A stretch of DNA of 64,000 nucleotides. Origin: Thuidium tamariscinum (taxonomy: Eukaryota; Streptophyta; Bryopsida; Hypnales; Thuidiaceae). Location: the NCBI GenBank assembly GCA_947034885.2, contig OX344757.2, positions 5,890,001 to 5,954,000 on the forward strand, given 5' to 3'. Shown in pieces: positions 36,300 through 49,900 of the stretch (its first letter is position 1; the number at the start of each line of letters is the position of its first letter). A program made the position numbers and the translations under genes. Below the pieces are notes generated by a model. That model did no database searches. It was not told the DNA's origin and worked only from the letters and a program-made list of their open reading frames with translations.

Positions 36300-39200
36300 T
36301 AAAAACCTCTAGAAGAGATTGAGATGTCTACCACACTTATATGCAATAGTTAGCTCACTTTAATCCTGAGGTTGTATTTTCATCCACTCCATGTCCTCTT
36401 TTATTCCTATTCTTAGGGAATTCCTAATCATATGAGACATGTCAACTTTAGCTTCTTCTACCCTTGATTGCAAAGGACAACAACTTTATTTTTAAAAACG
36501 ACAAGATGTATTTCCTTTCGTGCAAGAATATGTAGAAGCCCCATGTTCACTTCACTAAATCTTACAAAATAGACAACAAGGAAAGGAATTCCTAAAAAGA
36601 ATATCCAATTTTGTGTCTATAGAAGGGAAGAATTACTAGTAAAGGGGATGAAATGGAGAAATAGAAAACCAACATGAATGAAGAAGAGACCCTTCAATGC
36701 AAAGTAGAAAATATATAGGAAACAAATACAATTACTACTACTAGAGTACTAGTATGTGTAGGTTTTTGACAAGCAAGATATTTGTCTTTGAACCCATTAC
36801 TTTGGATTTTAAAATTATACATTGATAGAAAACAAGTTTTTTCTAAAATTTTTTACCAAACTTCTTGTACAATTTTTTTATAAAATTTGACAAGAACCTA
36901 GGCAAACATTGAGGTCCATTTATCTTCTCTTAGAGGTAACTGGATACCAATGCTACCTAAATCCATGGTCCTCTTTACATTGAGGTTTTTTTTAATAACG
37001 GAGGGTCCCTTCTATTACAATCGCTATGGGTTATATTCTTACAAACAAGTGCATTCCAAATTCTTGAGTCAAATGATACTGAACATGAACTTCAAGGCTT
37101 TCATTCATCTTTACAAAAAAATTGGGGTATAAAGGGGATTAATGCTTGTTTTATTGGTCCACAAGAGAATATATAAAGTCTATTTAAAATTTCTCTACCA
37201 GTCCAACTGCAGTCTAAATGGTATTTGATTCAACTAGTCAAGATATTTAAATACAGTAGTCACAAAATAATAGGGGGTAATATACTTGAAACATGAAAAA
37301 GGTCTTATGCTTTGCTTTCACATGAAGAACTCATAGAATAATATTAAGCACTAAAATTTGCACAACTGATGACAAAAAATGAATTATTAAATCTTCAAGT
37401 CCTAAATCCTAAACGCAATCCACGATTGTAGGATCCACGGTCATAGGTCACAATTCTTATTATAAATTGTAATTTTCCAAAAACATATGGAAAAAATTGC
37501 AAAGTAAACCCTAAACCACCAAAAAAACAAAATAAAAAGGTTCTCAAGCTCTATGCTCACAAGCTCCATGCTCACAACTCACAAGCTTACGGCTCCAAGC
37601 TTGCATGCTAGCATCATTGGGTGTTTTTCTAGGTGTTTGCATTAGGGAGTTGGATTGTCGTGAGTTGTTTTACCTTATACACACCCAAAACTTTGTATAC
37701 TACAATTACAAACTACAAATAGAATTTATACATAGTTGATTTATATCCTAAATTAAACAATAACAAACTTTCTTTAAATGACTACTAGGCAATTTTTGAC
37801 CTTCAACCCTATATTCACACAAAAGTGCATTTAAGGTCTAAGAAATTTGAAATAACCTAAAAGAACTTGACTATCCTTTCTAGAGACTATATTGCTTGCA
37901 AAACATTATCTCCTAAAGATCCAAATGTAAGTTTGTTGTATGTAAGAAATCTTTGATAGGTTCTTGTGAAGTCAATTTTTTGTCAAATGTTTTTATAGAA
38001 TTCTAGCACATGTTATGGACTCATACCTCTTAAATAGTATAAATAAATTTTTTTATTTTGATGAGGTGCCTAGATCAAAAGACATCCTACTCCAAATTTT
38101 TGGGTAGCTTAGGCAATTTTTGCCAAATTCCTCCAATAATTTGAAATTTGGCAAGTATGTTATGTTTCCAAAAAACAATCACATGTGGTAAGAAAATCAC
38201 TTTACAAGGAGTCTTAGTTTGTTGGCCCTATCTAGTAAGGTTAGATAACAAAATATTCTCTTAGTTTGAAACATAGTAATCTTTCACTCTATTAGGTCAA
38301 AGTCTTTAAAAAAAATTCCACGCATTTTTATAGTAGTTTAGAACAATTGATTTTTTTCTCAGTCCCCTAAGAAATGAATTTTTTTCCCAATTTTTGTCTA
38401 AAGTGAGCTTCAATTCTTTTGAAGTTATCTAAAGCAATCACATCAACAACTAAGGTTTTATAAGTAATCTACTTGAATCAAATAGGAAGTCTAATTTATA
38501 AGATAAAGTTAAGCCCATATAAAAGGTTATTTAACTTTTGTCCAATATATAAATACAAGGAGAAAAAAATGGTTTCGATTTTGTTTTGTTTTTAAAAATT
38601 TAGAAATTTTTTTTAGAAATTTTTTTTGTAATTTTTTTTTGTAACTGCACATCCCTATGTAGACAAGCAACCTTGTATAAGATCCAAATTTCTTCTAATG
38701 TCCATCTTGAAACTACATTGCATCCAACTATTCAAATACCTTTCTTTAGTTTTACTATCCAAAAAAATATTCAAAATTTTATTGAATTCTTATATATGCT
38801 CTAGCAAAAGGACAATTCTTTTGTTTTTAATTAGAATCAATCCTATTCATAGTTTAAAATATAGTCAATAGTTATATATTCATTATTAGTGTCAAGTCAA
38901 TGTGTTTCAAAATCAACTATTTGAATTTCTGTAGAGAAATATAGAAAAAACTCTAAAATAGTGCCATTTCAATATTAAATTCAGTCAATAATTGAAACAT
39001 TGCTAAAAAGTTGATAATCAATAAAAAAAGGAAAATTATGATGAATGTTCTTAAATCTATTTATTCAATGAATGTCCTTCATGCTTGACTTTTCCTCTTT
39101 TGCATGTCCTAGTTTGTTGAAGAACGTTTTGATGGAGAACGCGTTGATATAGTAATAATTCCCACCTACAACCCAAAAAAGTTTACACAATACCCTATTA

Positions 39201-40900
39201 AAAACAAAAGAGATGATCATGATGGTTTATGTATGTATAATTTATCTATGAAGTATCATCCAAAAATAATTGATTTACTATATCAATGCATAGGATACTA
39301 AGTTGCCAAAGTCATACTATTTTAAATTTGCAAAGGCTAAAATATTATTAGTGGCATATGTTGTTAGGTAGTTTATAAACCTCAAAATCTTGCAAATAAT
39401 TTGCTAAAATTAATAAGAAGACATAACAAATTCTAGATTTTTTTCTCCAAAGTCAAATTAAAGTGCAAAACATAATGGAATTTCTTCCCAATTTTTTTTC
39501 CAAAGTAAAATTAAAGTAAAAATTATAATGGAATTTCTTCTAGATTTTTTTTTCCAAAGTCAAGTTAAAGTGCAATGCATAACAAAATTGCTTGTAGCTT
39601 GCAAATAATTTGCTAAATATAATAAGAAGGCATACCAAATTTGGGTAAGAATTTTTAAGCCCCTTTCAAACCTTTTGTTGTCATGGATGTTTGGAAGAAA
39701 CACTTCTCTTTTCTAATTATTGGGGCATGAATTGTTTTTTTGGAATAACTTTGGGAGAAATGATCAAATCAATTTGAGTTTTGAAAAAATGTTGGAAAGG
39801 AATTGAAAATCTTATATAAAAAAGGCCACAAAAATATTGGGATGAAAACAAATAATTTGAATAGTACCCTCCAATCAAGAAAAAAAAGAGGTTGTAATAA
39901 TGTTTTAAAACAAAACTAATAATAATTTGATAAAATTGAAAAGTGGGGTCTTCAAACAAAGAAATACAAAATGTAAGTGAATGTTTCTTTAAATAAAAAA
40001 CCTTCATCTAATACAAGACTCTACATAATATTTCCTTGCCAATGAACTTCTAAGAACTCAAAAGTTAACTTTATACTTTAACATCTCTTCAAAGGGGGTG
40101 ATAGTTTCTAATTTCTTTTTCTGAATTTTCATTATCTTCGTCACAAAGTACTTGATAATACTATGATAGAGTGACCTATAACCGATAAAATAAGCACATC
40201 TGGAGTCTGGACATGATTTAGGCAAGTGCAAGGGAAAGCAAATATTTTCAGAGGTGCATTGATAGAAATGATGAACATAATAAAAAAATTTGTAATTTTA
40301 TCTCTTGAATTGAAATTACTATGAATTTTGAAAGGCAAAAGTTGGGCTTGACCTATAACCAACATCTAGAGTCATCCAATTTCCATCATTCAAGAATATT
40401 TTCCCACTAATTACTTCTTACATTTAAGCTCGCTTATGTGTCATTAACTTATTGGTCCAAGCCTTGAAAAAGTACAAAGATACACACTCCAAGGAGAAAA
40501 TGGAAATCCATTTCCAATCTCGTTTCAATCTTGTTTGGAATAGGGTACTGTATTTATTGTTGATGGGGCGTGTGTCAAGAATGGGTCCCTCTACTATACC
40601 GGTAACAATACTCATGTGAAATGGCTTAGCCCATAGGTCACCTAGAGGACACTTGTCATTTTTATTTTACATCTGGTTCTAATGAATGGCGTAGATTTAC
40701 GTAGCAGTACTACACCTAAGGTGGTTTGTAGTGCTCACAACAATCTCCAGTACTATGGCGCAAAATGACATTTTGTAGAGCTATTATATAAATGTTTCTT
40801 TTAACAACCCTCTCAGACTTGGATGAATAAGATTCACCTCTCCAGTTGGTGTAATTGCCGCTATTGTTTGGACCATTTTGCTTCGTGTGGCTTTTCTAAC
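36300..40900. other. AT-rich intergenic DNA, no gene recognised
   Basis: No convincing coding signal. Around 37545-37610 the phrase CTCACAAGCT recurs several times. Around 39420-39600 three loosely similar ~70-bp blocks contain TTTTTTTCCAAAGTCAA. GC content begins to rise after about 40.4 kb toward the gene island. Confidence 0.4.
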
Positions 40901-40993
40901 TAGTGGCACGCTTTCAAGACTCAGCGATCCAGATGATAATTTACAACCTACAGTGCATTAATAATTTCCAACACAATTGAGTTAGCCCGTAAG

Positions 40994-43900
40994 TTAACGT
41001 CCTTGAATCCAAACCCAAGATAAGACTGGGCTAAACTCAATCGCCGTACCTGCAGATGTCCAAGCAGCAGCGGCTACATGCTTGAGACAAGGCAGCCTCT
41101 CAATTGACGAGCGCTGCAGCTCTAACGATATGGTGCTTCGAGGGGTTCCGACCTGAACTTGATCTTGCACGCTCATCAGCTCAGTTTGCAAGTCCCGTCG
41201 CAATTTTTCTTGAATCTAAAGAACGTGACCATGAATGCCTTAAAAAAGCATCACGAGTGTTCCTGCAGGTCTTCTAGTTTGCTATCGACTTCAACCCTCA
41301 AAGATTCTGACCATATGACGACACAACGGAAGAGAGAGCCTCAAAAATGTTTTCACGTAGAGGTCATGTAACTTAGAAGCCAATGGGAACCAAAACATTA
41401 GTTAAGACATTCATTTACAGCACCTGGCATGCCGCTTCGGCTGGGTAGTCGCGTTCCATTACTAGGCATCCATTTCCGTGCATTGACAGCAGATATAAAT
41501 CATCAGACCTGGGTTGAATAATACCAAGGCGATGGTTGAAATTGCGAAAATGACCAGAATGAGAGATTCGTAATCATGAATTATATTTTCATTTCTCGAA
41601 TCTGTCACAGAAGGATAAGACTTACAGAGGAACCACAGCTTCCAGTGGGCAAGTGCATGGTTGCCACGCCAGCTGCACAATTTCTGAACCCTGAGCAGCA
41701 ATCTCGAACACGCCCAGGCCATGTAGCTTCTCAACCACCTGGTTGAACAGAACTTCCAAAGTTTGGACTAAATTGTCGCACGCAGATCAAGCACAGAATT
41801 CCCCTTCTCAAGTGTTAAACTGATCAAGTGATAAACCAGTACCAGAAAACGACAAGCTAGGATTTTCAAACCCTGCCCACACATCGGAACGAGAGGGTCT
41901 GGTACCAGTAAAGTTCCTCTAGATACTGGAATCAAAGCCGTCACGCAGCCTTCCCCTGGTGTGACAAAGGAAGCCAGGTTCTGTATATTAATTCGAGAAC
42001 TGGTGGACCATGTGGAAGCAAGTCCGCCATGCTTAAAAGGTGTCCGTGGAACTCCAAGACTGTCTTCTGTCGTCGCTGTCGCCGTGGCACTTGGTCCCTC
42101 CTCATCTTCATCACCTTCAGCTTGTTGATCAAGGTCCTCTTGCACTCCTGCGACTGTTCCGTTAGCGTGTCTTTTATCAAGTGTAGTTCATCATTCAAAC
42201 AATATGGAAAGCAAACAGGGGAAAAAAAAGAAGTCACAAAGATTACTTGACTGACAAAGAACAAGGAAGAAGTGGAAGCATACCGGGAAAAGGGAGGAAA
42301 GGTGCGTCTAAGGCAGCTGCAACCGAAGGCACTACCAGCATGCAGGCCTCAGAGGCTCCGACAAACGCGTATAGAAGCTCAACCTTTCCGTGAAATCCCA
42401 ACGCCAATAAAGAGCCTCTCGGAGCATCTGAACCAATCTGAGGTGCAACCGAGTCACTACTTCCGTCTCTGTTATCAAACACAGAAAGTTCCATCAAAGT
42501 TTAGGGTTAGCCGCAACATAGTCTATCGCATTGAAGATGTAGTCAAAAGACTAAGACCCAGTTTGGTATCGGTGCATCACGTTCTCTGTACAAGAAAAAT
42601 ACATTCGGCCTTTCACTACATGAGACAGAATTCTGGATAAAGTAGGAATGGAGGTTGGCAACCAGTTCACATACGTGCAACACTGGCTCCAATGTTTGCC
42701 TGCATGCTCCAGACATAGTAAAATGTCTACCAACCAAGGATCATCACGAGGTAAAGATTCCAAACTACACATGGAGCAGGGCGAGGGAGTGAAAGACTTG
42801 CTGGGAGTATCCAATGTGCATATGGAGTGACAAGGTTGATCCAAATGGTGCAAGCCCAACAAGCGCAGCTCATATTTGACCTCCTTCTCGCCTACATCGT
42901 TCCGATGAACCTACGTCAGTGTAATCCTTGCAATATTTGTATTTGGTTTCTTAATCTCTTATTTACAAAACTTGAAAGCAGCATTACATTCATAGCAAAA
43001 AATGTCCGACATGTAAGCTTGCCAGAAAAGTAGTATAATTACGATCAGATTCAGCAAACACGTCTGCAACCAGAGAACAGGAGAGTGAGAAATGGGATCT
43101 CACTCGCGTAATTGACTTGAAGATCAAGAAAGGAAAGAAGGCCACTCGATTTCTGCTCATCCATCAACTGACCTGACACTACCAAGCATTCCACTGATTC
43201 TGCATTCTGGTCACGTAGCATTTTAAAATTTTATCAAGCTGGTGTTCAATAATATTCGACAACATAAAGAAATCAACAAGAAATTTCATTCGATTAATCG
43301 GTTGTCAATCATGAGAAAAGAACTCCCAGAGCTTACCTGGCTGCAAATTGTGTAGGGCAGCTGCAGCGCGGTCAGCACTATTGGAAAATGGTTGCATTCC
43401 AACTCCACTACCAGCAACTTCCCAAGAAATCAAAAGGAGACTACCATCAGTGGCCTGAAATAGCGGATGATAACATAATTGGGGGGGAAAAAAACTTTCC
43501 TCACACCTAGACATTCTTGCTCCAATTCGTTTCGAGTGAATTGTAAACAGTCGCAACAAGGCACAACATGAACTTTGTAATGAGACTAGAGTCTTGGAAA
43601 AATGATAGGAAACCCTTACCTGTAACATGGTCTCTTCGTGCACAATATGAAGACTCGATGAAACGGCATCCTGAAACCAGCAGCAGGAATATACACTGAG
43701 AAATCGGCAAATTCATGAGTAAGGAATTCCGCAAGGATGTAGTGTAAGTTTTGTCATCCAATGCGGCAGATCATTTTCACCAAAGTATGCACTTCACACG
43801 AAGGGCTTCAATAAAATACGGAGTACCAAATATACTTTGTACTATCGAATGTGTACATGCAGGAGCTAGGAATCAAATAATGCTCACAATAGAGGTAAAT

Positions 43901-46900
43901 GCAATGCATCTGCTACTCTTATGGTAAGCCACATGCATAGCGGTGCCCTCAACTTTCAAGACTTTCCATCTGCACGAAAATCATAAGGTATTACAACTTA
44001 CAATTACTAATTTCTCACAGAAGAGTATGAAGAGCAATCATATTGTAATTACAGCGGATGCCAGGACAAGCAAGCCAGATGTACCTTAACTTGATAGAGA
44101 GATCCAAGTGCCCACACAATAATTTTCCATCCTTTGTTGCTCCAAAAAGACTAAATGGGTGCTCCTCTGTGTGCAATCTGTCATTTCTTGCCTAAGTTGG
44201 TTTCGATAGACCAGAAAATAACCAAATCAATTTTATTAAGAATACCATTATGTTTGTTAAAATAAAGGTGTTTGTTAAAAGAAACGACTTCGTTGAAATC
44301 TCTTAAAACTAGGATTGATATGTACAAATCTGAGGTTTTCGGTCGGGATACTGAAACTGTTATTTACTTTAACTCAGTTTCAGTACCCCAACTGAAAACC
44401 TCAGATTCGTGTACCAATCCACGTGTTAAGAGCTTTGGCAGCTGACCGTCCTAATTTATATGCAGAGCTCTTTGCGCTTGATCGTCAAAATTTTGGCTCT
44501 CTGAAATTTGCCATTTCAACGAATATGACCATAGTGCCTAATATTTTAACGTTTCGCAGTACTCTAAGTATCCAGACACAATAGCGACGACCTTAAGACT
44601 CGAAAGAAAATAAAGTTGTGCAGAAACTCTAAGAAGTTCAAAACTAGAAGAGGGAGAACTTTGTTACAGGAAATGGAAGGTTGAGAAACAGTCACAATCG
44701 GGATATGGGAGAAAAGAAATACTTCGTCAATTGGGGAACAAAATGTGACTGGCAATGCAACACCACAGCATGTAAATCTTGTAGACGCTGTGGCAGCAGT
44801 ACTAAACTGCGTTCGCTCCAGATGTACAGGCACTCTTCATCATTCTCGGAACTAGAGTTCACAGTTTGATTGCTTATTCCTCCATCTCCACAACCGTTGA
44901 AACACCCAAACTCCATATGAGTTATGATTTTTCCCACCCTGATAATTCTTCCATGTCGAAGCGTATACTGCGGCACCTTAAAGTGCTCGCTTTCCAAGGT
45001 CGATTTATTATTAGCCTGTAGTTTTGAAGGAATGGTACCCATATTTCTTATTCTCCTCAGCATCCTCTTACTCTCCCCTGCCACCTCATCCACTGCTGAC
45101 GGGAGATTTTCCAAATTAGTAGCATCCTCGTTCCCAATCCCGCTAGAGCTACTCTTTAAGTCCGACAGCCTGTAGTACACAAGATTACCGTCTGCAGTGC
45201 CAGCGAATATGTGGTCGATCATAGCAAACCGGCCCAGTGCAACTGAAAGAACTGGTGCCGTGCAGGCGTCCATAGTGACCAGCTCTTCCTATAAAACCAC
45301 ATCCTTATTCTAGAGTCTCGCAAGGATCAAAATCAAAACAACGGAAATGATCGAACGGAAACAACAAGCAAAAGAAACTCTCACAGATTTCTATCCCCTG
45401 CAAACATAGCGAGGGTCGCACAGACATTAATGCTAAAAGAGGGTGGCACTTGGTTTGAGAGGGTACATTACTTATCGAAATTCATCAGGCATCTAACTTA
45501 GCACCCATAATTATTGATTAAAATAAATTGAGTTGTGCCAGAGGAGGGAAGAAGTAAACAAGAGAAGTGAACAGACCAGGTTCGGCCAAGATAGTAAATG
45601 GACCGAATTGGAAGTCCATTGAGCGATAACCACAACAAGCTCTCTGGCGATTGTGTGGAGGCAAGAATTCCCCACGTGGCACAATCCGAGCGCAGACACC
45701 TGCATCAATCAAAATCATCATGCACAATAGAGTTCACTCTGATCAGACTCAGTGAGGGCACTAATACTGTATACTGTATGAGCACCTCCCTCCAACAATT
45801 TGATAATCGTCAAGGGAAGAAGTTCACACTAGGTAACTTTCTAGTTTGGACGTGGAAGCCAAGGAGATGAAGGCTACTCACTCATCTCAAATATTATGAG
45901 GTATTAATTTCATGATAATCAAATGTTCATCCGATGCCTATTAGTTATCAAATCAAACAACCTTGAGCCAATTCCAGAGAAATGCTGAATCGATGTAATG
46001 TTCATACAATTCTCTAAAACAACATTAAAGTAACATCCCGTCATTGGGTTTGATATATTGTTCGACTGACAACTAGTAAGTTGATGTTCGTATTACCATT
46101 ACTTTCATACCACCTTAACATTGGCATAATGTACACTATGAAATAAGATTAGTAATACCTGATGGGGGCGTTCAGAGCTAGCAATAGTATGCGGCACTCC
46201 AAAGCAATCCATCTCCACACTGTGAACAGCTGCGCCACTCACCAGCAATGCTCCCTCGGGTGCGAGAGCCGCGTGATGAATCTTTTCAGAGCCCCTGCGG
46301 TTTCGCGGAGAATCAGGAGGTGGGAAAGGAAGTTTCCATTCCGCTCGTAAATCTCTTGAACTGCTGTCGTTGCCCAGAACTCTGAGAGAGGTTTCCGTAA
46401 TCTAAAAGCAGGAACAATCAATCCATCAGACAGGCGAATGCAAAGGATTCAAACAGTTCTTAGTCCCCATTAAGATTTATACATAAACTAGCAATCTTCT
46501 CCAAAAATCTCAGAACGATAAGGAGTAAACTGCTGACATCTTCTTCCGTCCTGCGGGCCGTCCTGCACCACCATGCAATAAGATTCGCTGCACTTTTAAG
46601 GGAAAATTAAAGAGCAAGAACCTGCGGGCCGAGCATCTACATGCTATTCTTGTCATATTTCTCTACTGTCACACGATCTTAACACAACTCAAAATCAATG
46701 GATGGGGTATACCTGAGTGAACCACCCTCCGGGTAGAGCTGAAAGTGCCAGTGTACATTGTCGTCGGTCAAGTCCTTGCATGAAGTGGTCTTCAGTCTTC
46801 GTTCCGTTGATATTTATGACTTCACTAACATGCTGTTCAGACACAAGATTGCAGTCATCTACACTCTGAACGATCACAGAAAACCTAACTTTCTTTCAAG

Positions 46901-49900
46901 ACTTATCCCTATTCAATCACTTGAAAATGCAATTAGATTCACAGTCGGTTTTCCCAAATATCTGTCTGGCTCGTGAATGGTTCAAAAGAAGCCAATGTAT
47001 TCCTCAAACTCATTAAGGTCCTGTCTTAAAATACGACTTTTGAGGGATAAGTCAACTTACTGCTATAGGATACGAAACCAATATGTATGTGTGGAACTCT
47101 GATCCCCAAAATTCACAAAAAGGCAGCAACTGAGGCAATCCCCGTACCTAGGAGTTCCAAAAGAAGAGGAACATATATATCACATCGACGCGAACCAAAG
47201 GAAAGTTGAGTCAGCAAAAAATATCAAAAACACATATCATGAAAAGGATCAATATTGAAGAACACCATATAAAAGCAAACATAACTACAGACGTACAGGA
47301 GTAAAAAGAAGTTCCTTACATCAGCTTCCATGATTGTGTCAACATGAAAAGTCGCCATGAGACTCCCTCTGCAATGATAAATCACCGTTATCGATTCAGT
47401 CACTTCAAATATTCAAGAAAATGCTTTCTGCATATAAAATCTTTAAATCTTTAAACTTATCATATAAGAATTTAGTACTTTCGCAGTGTAGAGGCTGGCG
47501 AACTTCCGCATGCTAAAAGCAGAAATGAATCAGGACTGTGAATCGCCTCTTTAACGAGGACAACATCTCTAACAGGGGCCAGACTATCTAGATATGAACT
47601 TGATTCTACTGCCAAATTTTTCCCGGACCACTTGTCTCCATAATCAACAGGAGAACCTTCAATTGATTCTGCAATGCAACATTTGGTGCTTTAAGAATCG
47701 ATCACCAGTGGCTTGCCACCCCTGCGTAAACAATTGATTCGTTGAAGCATCCTCAACAAAATGCACAGCGAAATTCATTATTTCTTAAATATTGATATAG
47801 TGAAACACTATCTAAGAAATACTGCAGACTACCGCCTGTCGAATATACGTGAATACCTGCAGGAGTGCGTATTAATTTAAACAGCTGCGAATCGCCACCT
47901 TGGCCCGAAGCGAAGATAGTAGTGCCTCCAAAATGTTGTTTTCTCATCACATGTAGTAGTATCTGGTCCAATAAATCGAGACGCTCAAATGAAAACTAAT
48001 AATCTTCACTATACTCACTAAGCTCTCACCACTTATATCGTGCGCACTATCTTCCCTGGTTCTTCCCCAATCTATAGAACTACGTGCATTTGTATTCGCA
48101 GTAGGACCATTACTGAAGTGAACATGTTGATGATGTTATTGTAAATATCCATTTCAAGAAAGTATATAAGAGCTATCTTTACGCATTCTGAAAACAGACT
48201 TTAGAGCAAGTTAAAAGAACATTTCCCCAACATCAGCATGGAATGTCTACAGGAACTGTGGAACGTCTACTTAAATTTTTGAACTGAAGCAGGAGAGTTA
48301 AGCTGAAATATCAGCGGAGTCAATTTTCAAGAGGAAGATAGCGGAGATGAGGCAGACGTACCCTCGCAGGAGGTAGCGGGCTGTTTAGGACTATTTTCGA
48401 GATGATATTCGACTCCCAGATACTGAGATCCAGGATGTGAAGGCCTCCAGCATCATCACCTAAAACCTAGAATTCACGTCAGGCAGATATTCCATAGTTT
48501 CGTGTAAGCTGCACTTCTCTCGAGACATTGAAAACTGAGCACCTCTGTTATTTCATGCATGCTTGCGAGTTGATTTCAAAACCTACATCAAGAAAAGTTA
48601 TGACGTACTCCACAATGATCAGACGTGAAGTCACTTGAAGTTGAAAGAGAACAATCATATGTTGTTCAATAACTCGACGGTTAGGAGCATAAGAAGATTA
48701 CCAAGCGATTTTGAGGAAGACTAATCCAACAAGTGGGAAGGCCATCCAGGTGCAAAGGTAAGGAAGCCCTTCGTCCTCCAGATTCTACAAACATCATACC
48801 AGCACTGGACACCACTAGAACTCCTGATCCAGGGTTCAACCCTGTTTCCAGTATACCACTTTTGATTCCAACGTCTGCAAGATTCCCCGCCAAGGACCAG
48901 GGGAGTAACAGTGATGTACTGGGATTCAGATTCCTGGTAGAGGACATTACGAGCAATCGTGAGAATATCCAAATCCGAACTTACTAAATTTCAGCTTGGC
49001 ATGACGAAGTCAGTAATACAAGTCAAGGCTTGCCAATTCCATTCAAACCCTAAAAGGTCAGAGACGAGTACCTAATCTCCCATGGACCAGGTTGAAGCTG
49101 AAATGTGGTTAAATCCAAAACCATACACTGCAACCTCAAACTATGATAAATAAAACCTGCGGAACGAATCATGTCACGTTTACAGGTCAAAATTTGTTTG
49201 TATTCACTACTTGTTCTACGTAGCCGCACCATGTGGCAGAAATGGAGGTAGTCAGTTGATGACATATTACCCTGTTGAGAAGATAATAACACCAAGAGTG
49301 GACGTCCCTTGACGTCTAAAGCTCCATATCGAGCTCCTTCATTCGCACCAAGAAAGGCTAGGTCTCGGATAACAAAAGGGTTGACGATTGCTACCATAGG
49401 AGGACCAGGGATGGAATTATCCTTTGGTAAAGGAACAAAGTGGAGGTTGAGCCTCGGTGTCAAGGATGGTTTTAAGGGCCAAACGCCGCACTCCTTTAAC
49501 ATCGTTGTATAGGCCGAGATCCACTCCACACATAAAATTCCAAGCATGCCTTCATACAAGCTCATCGCTACAAGAGCGAGTCCTTCAACCTGCAGCAATT
49601 TGGCAATCGTGTAGAATAGTGCAGAAGCACCAAGAAATTTCTCTGCATATTACTTAAAAATATAGCTTTACTACCGAACAGAGAATGGTGGAACTGTACA
49701 ACAAAAGAGAGGCATGAGATGCAACGAGAATAAGTCAGCAAGGACCCTTAGAGGTTTCTGTGTGATTAAGACTGGTTTCACACCTTCGATGTCTTCCCAT
49801 GTTCAGCTTCATTCGATGAAAGCGGCCTTTGCGAGGATGATCTTCTGGGAAGATACAATGGGCAGGAGAATAGGGGCGAACTCGGCAGAGCTTCAGAGGG

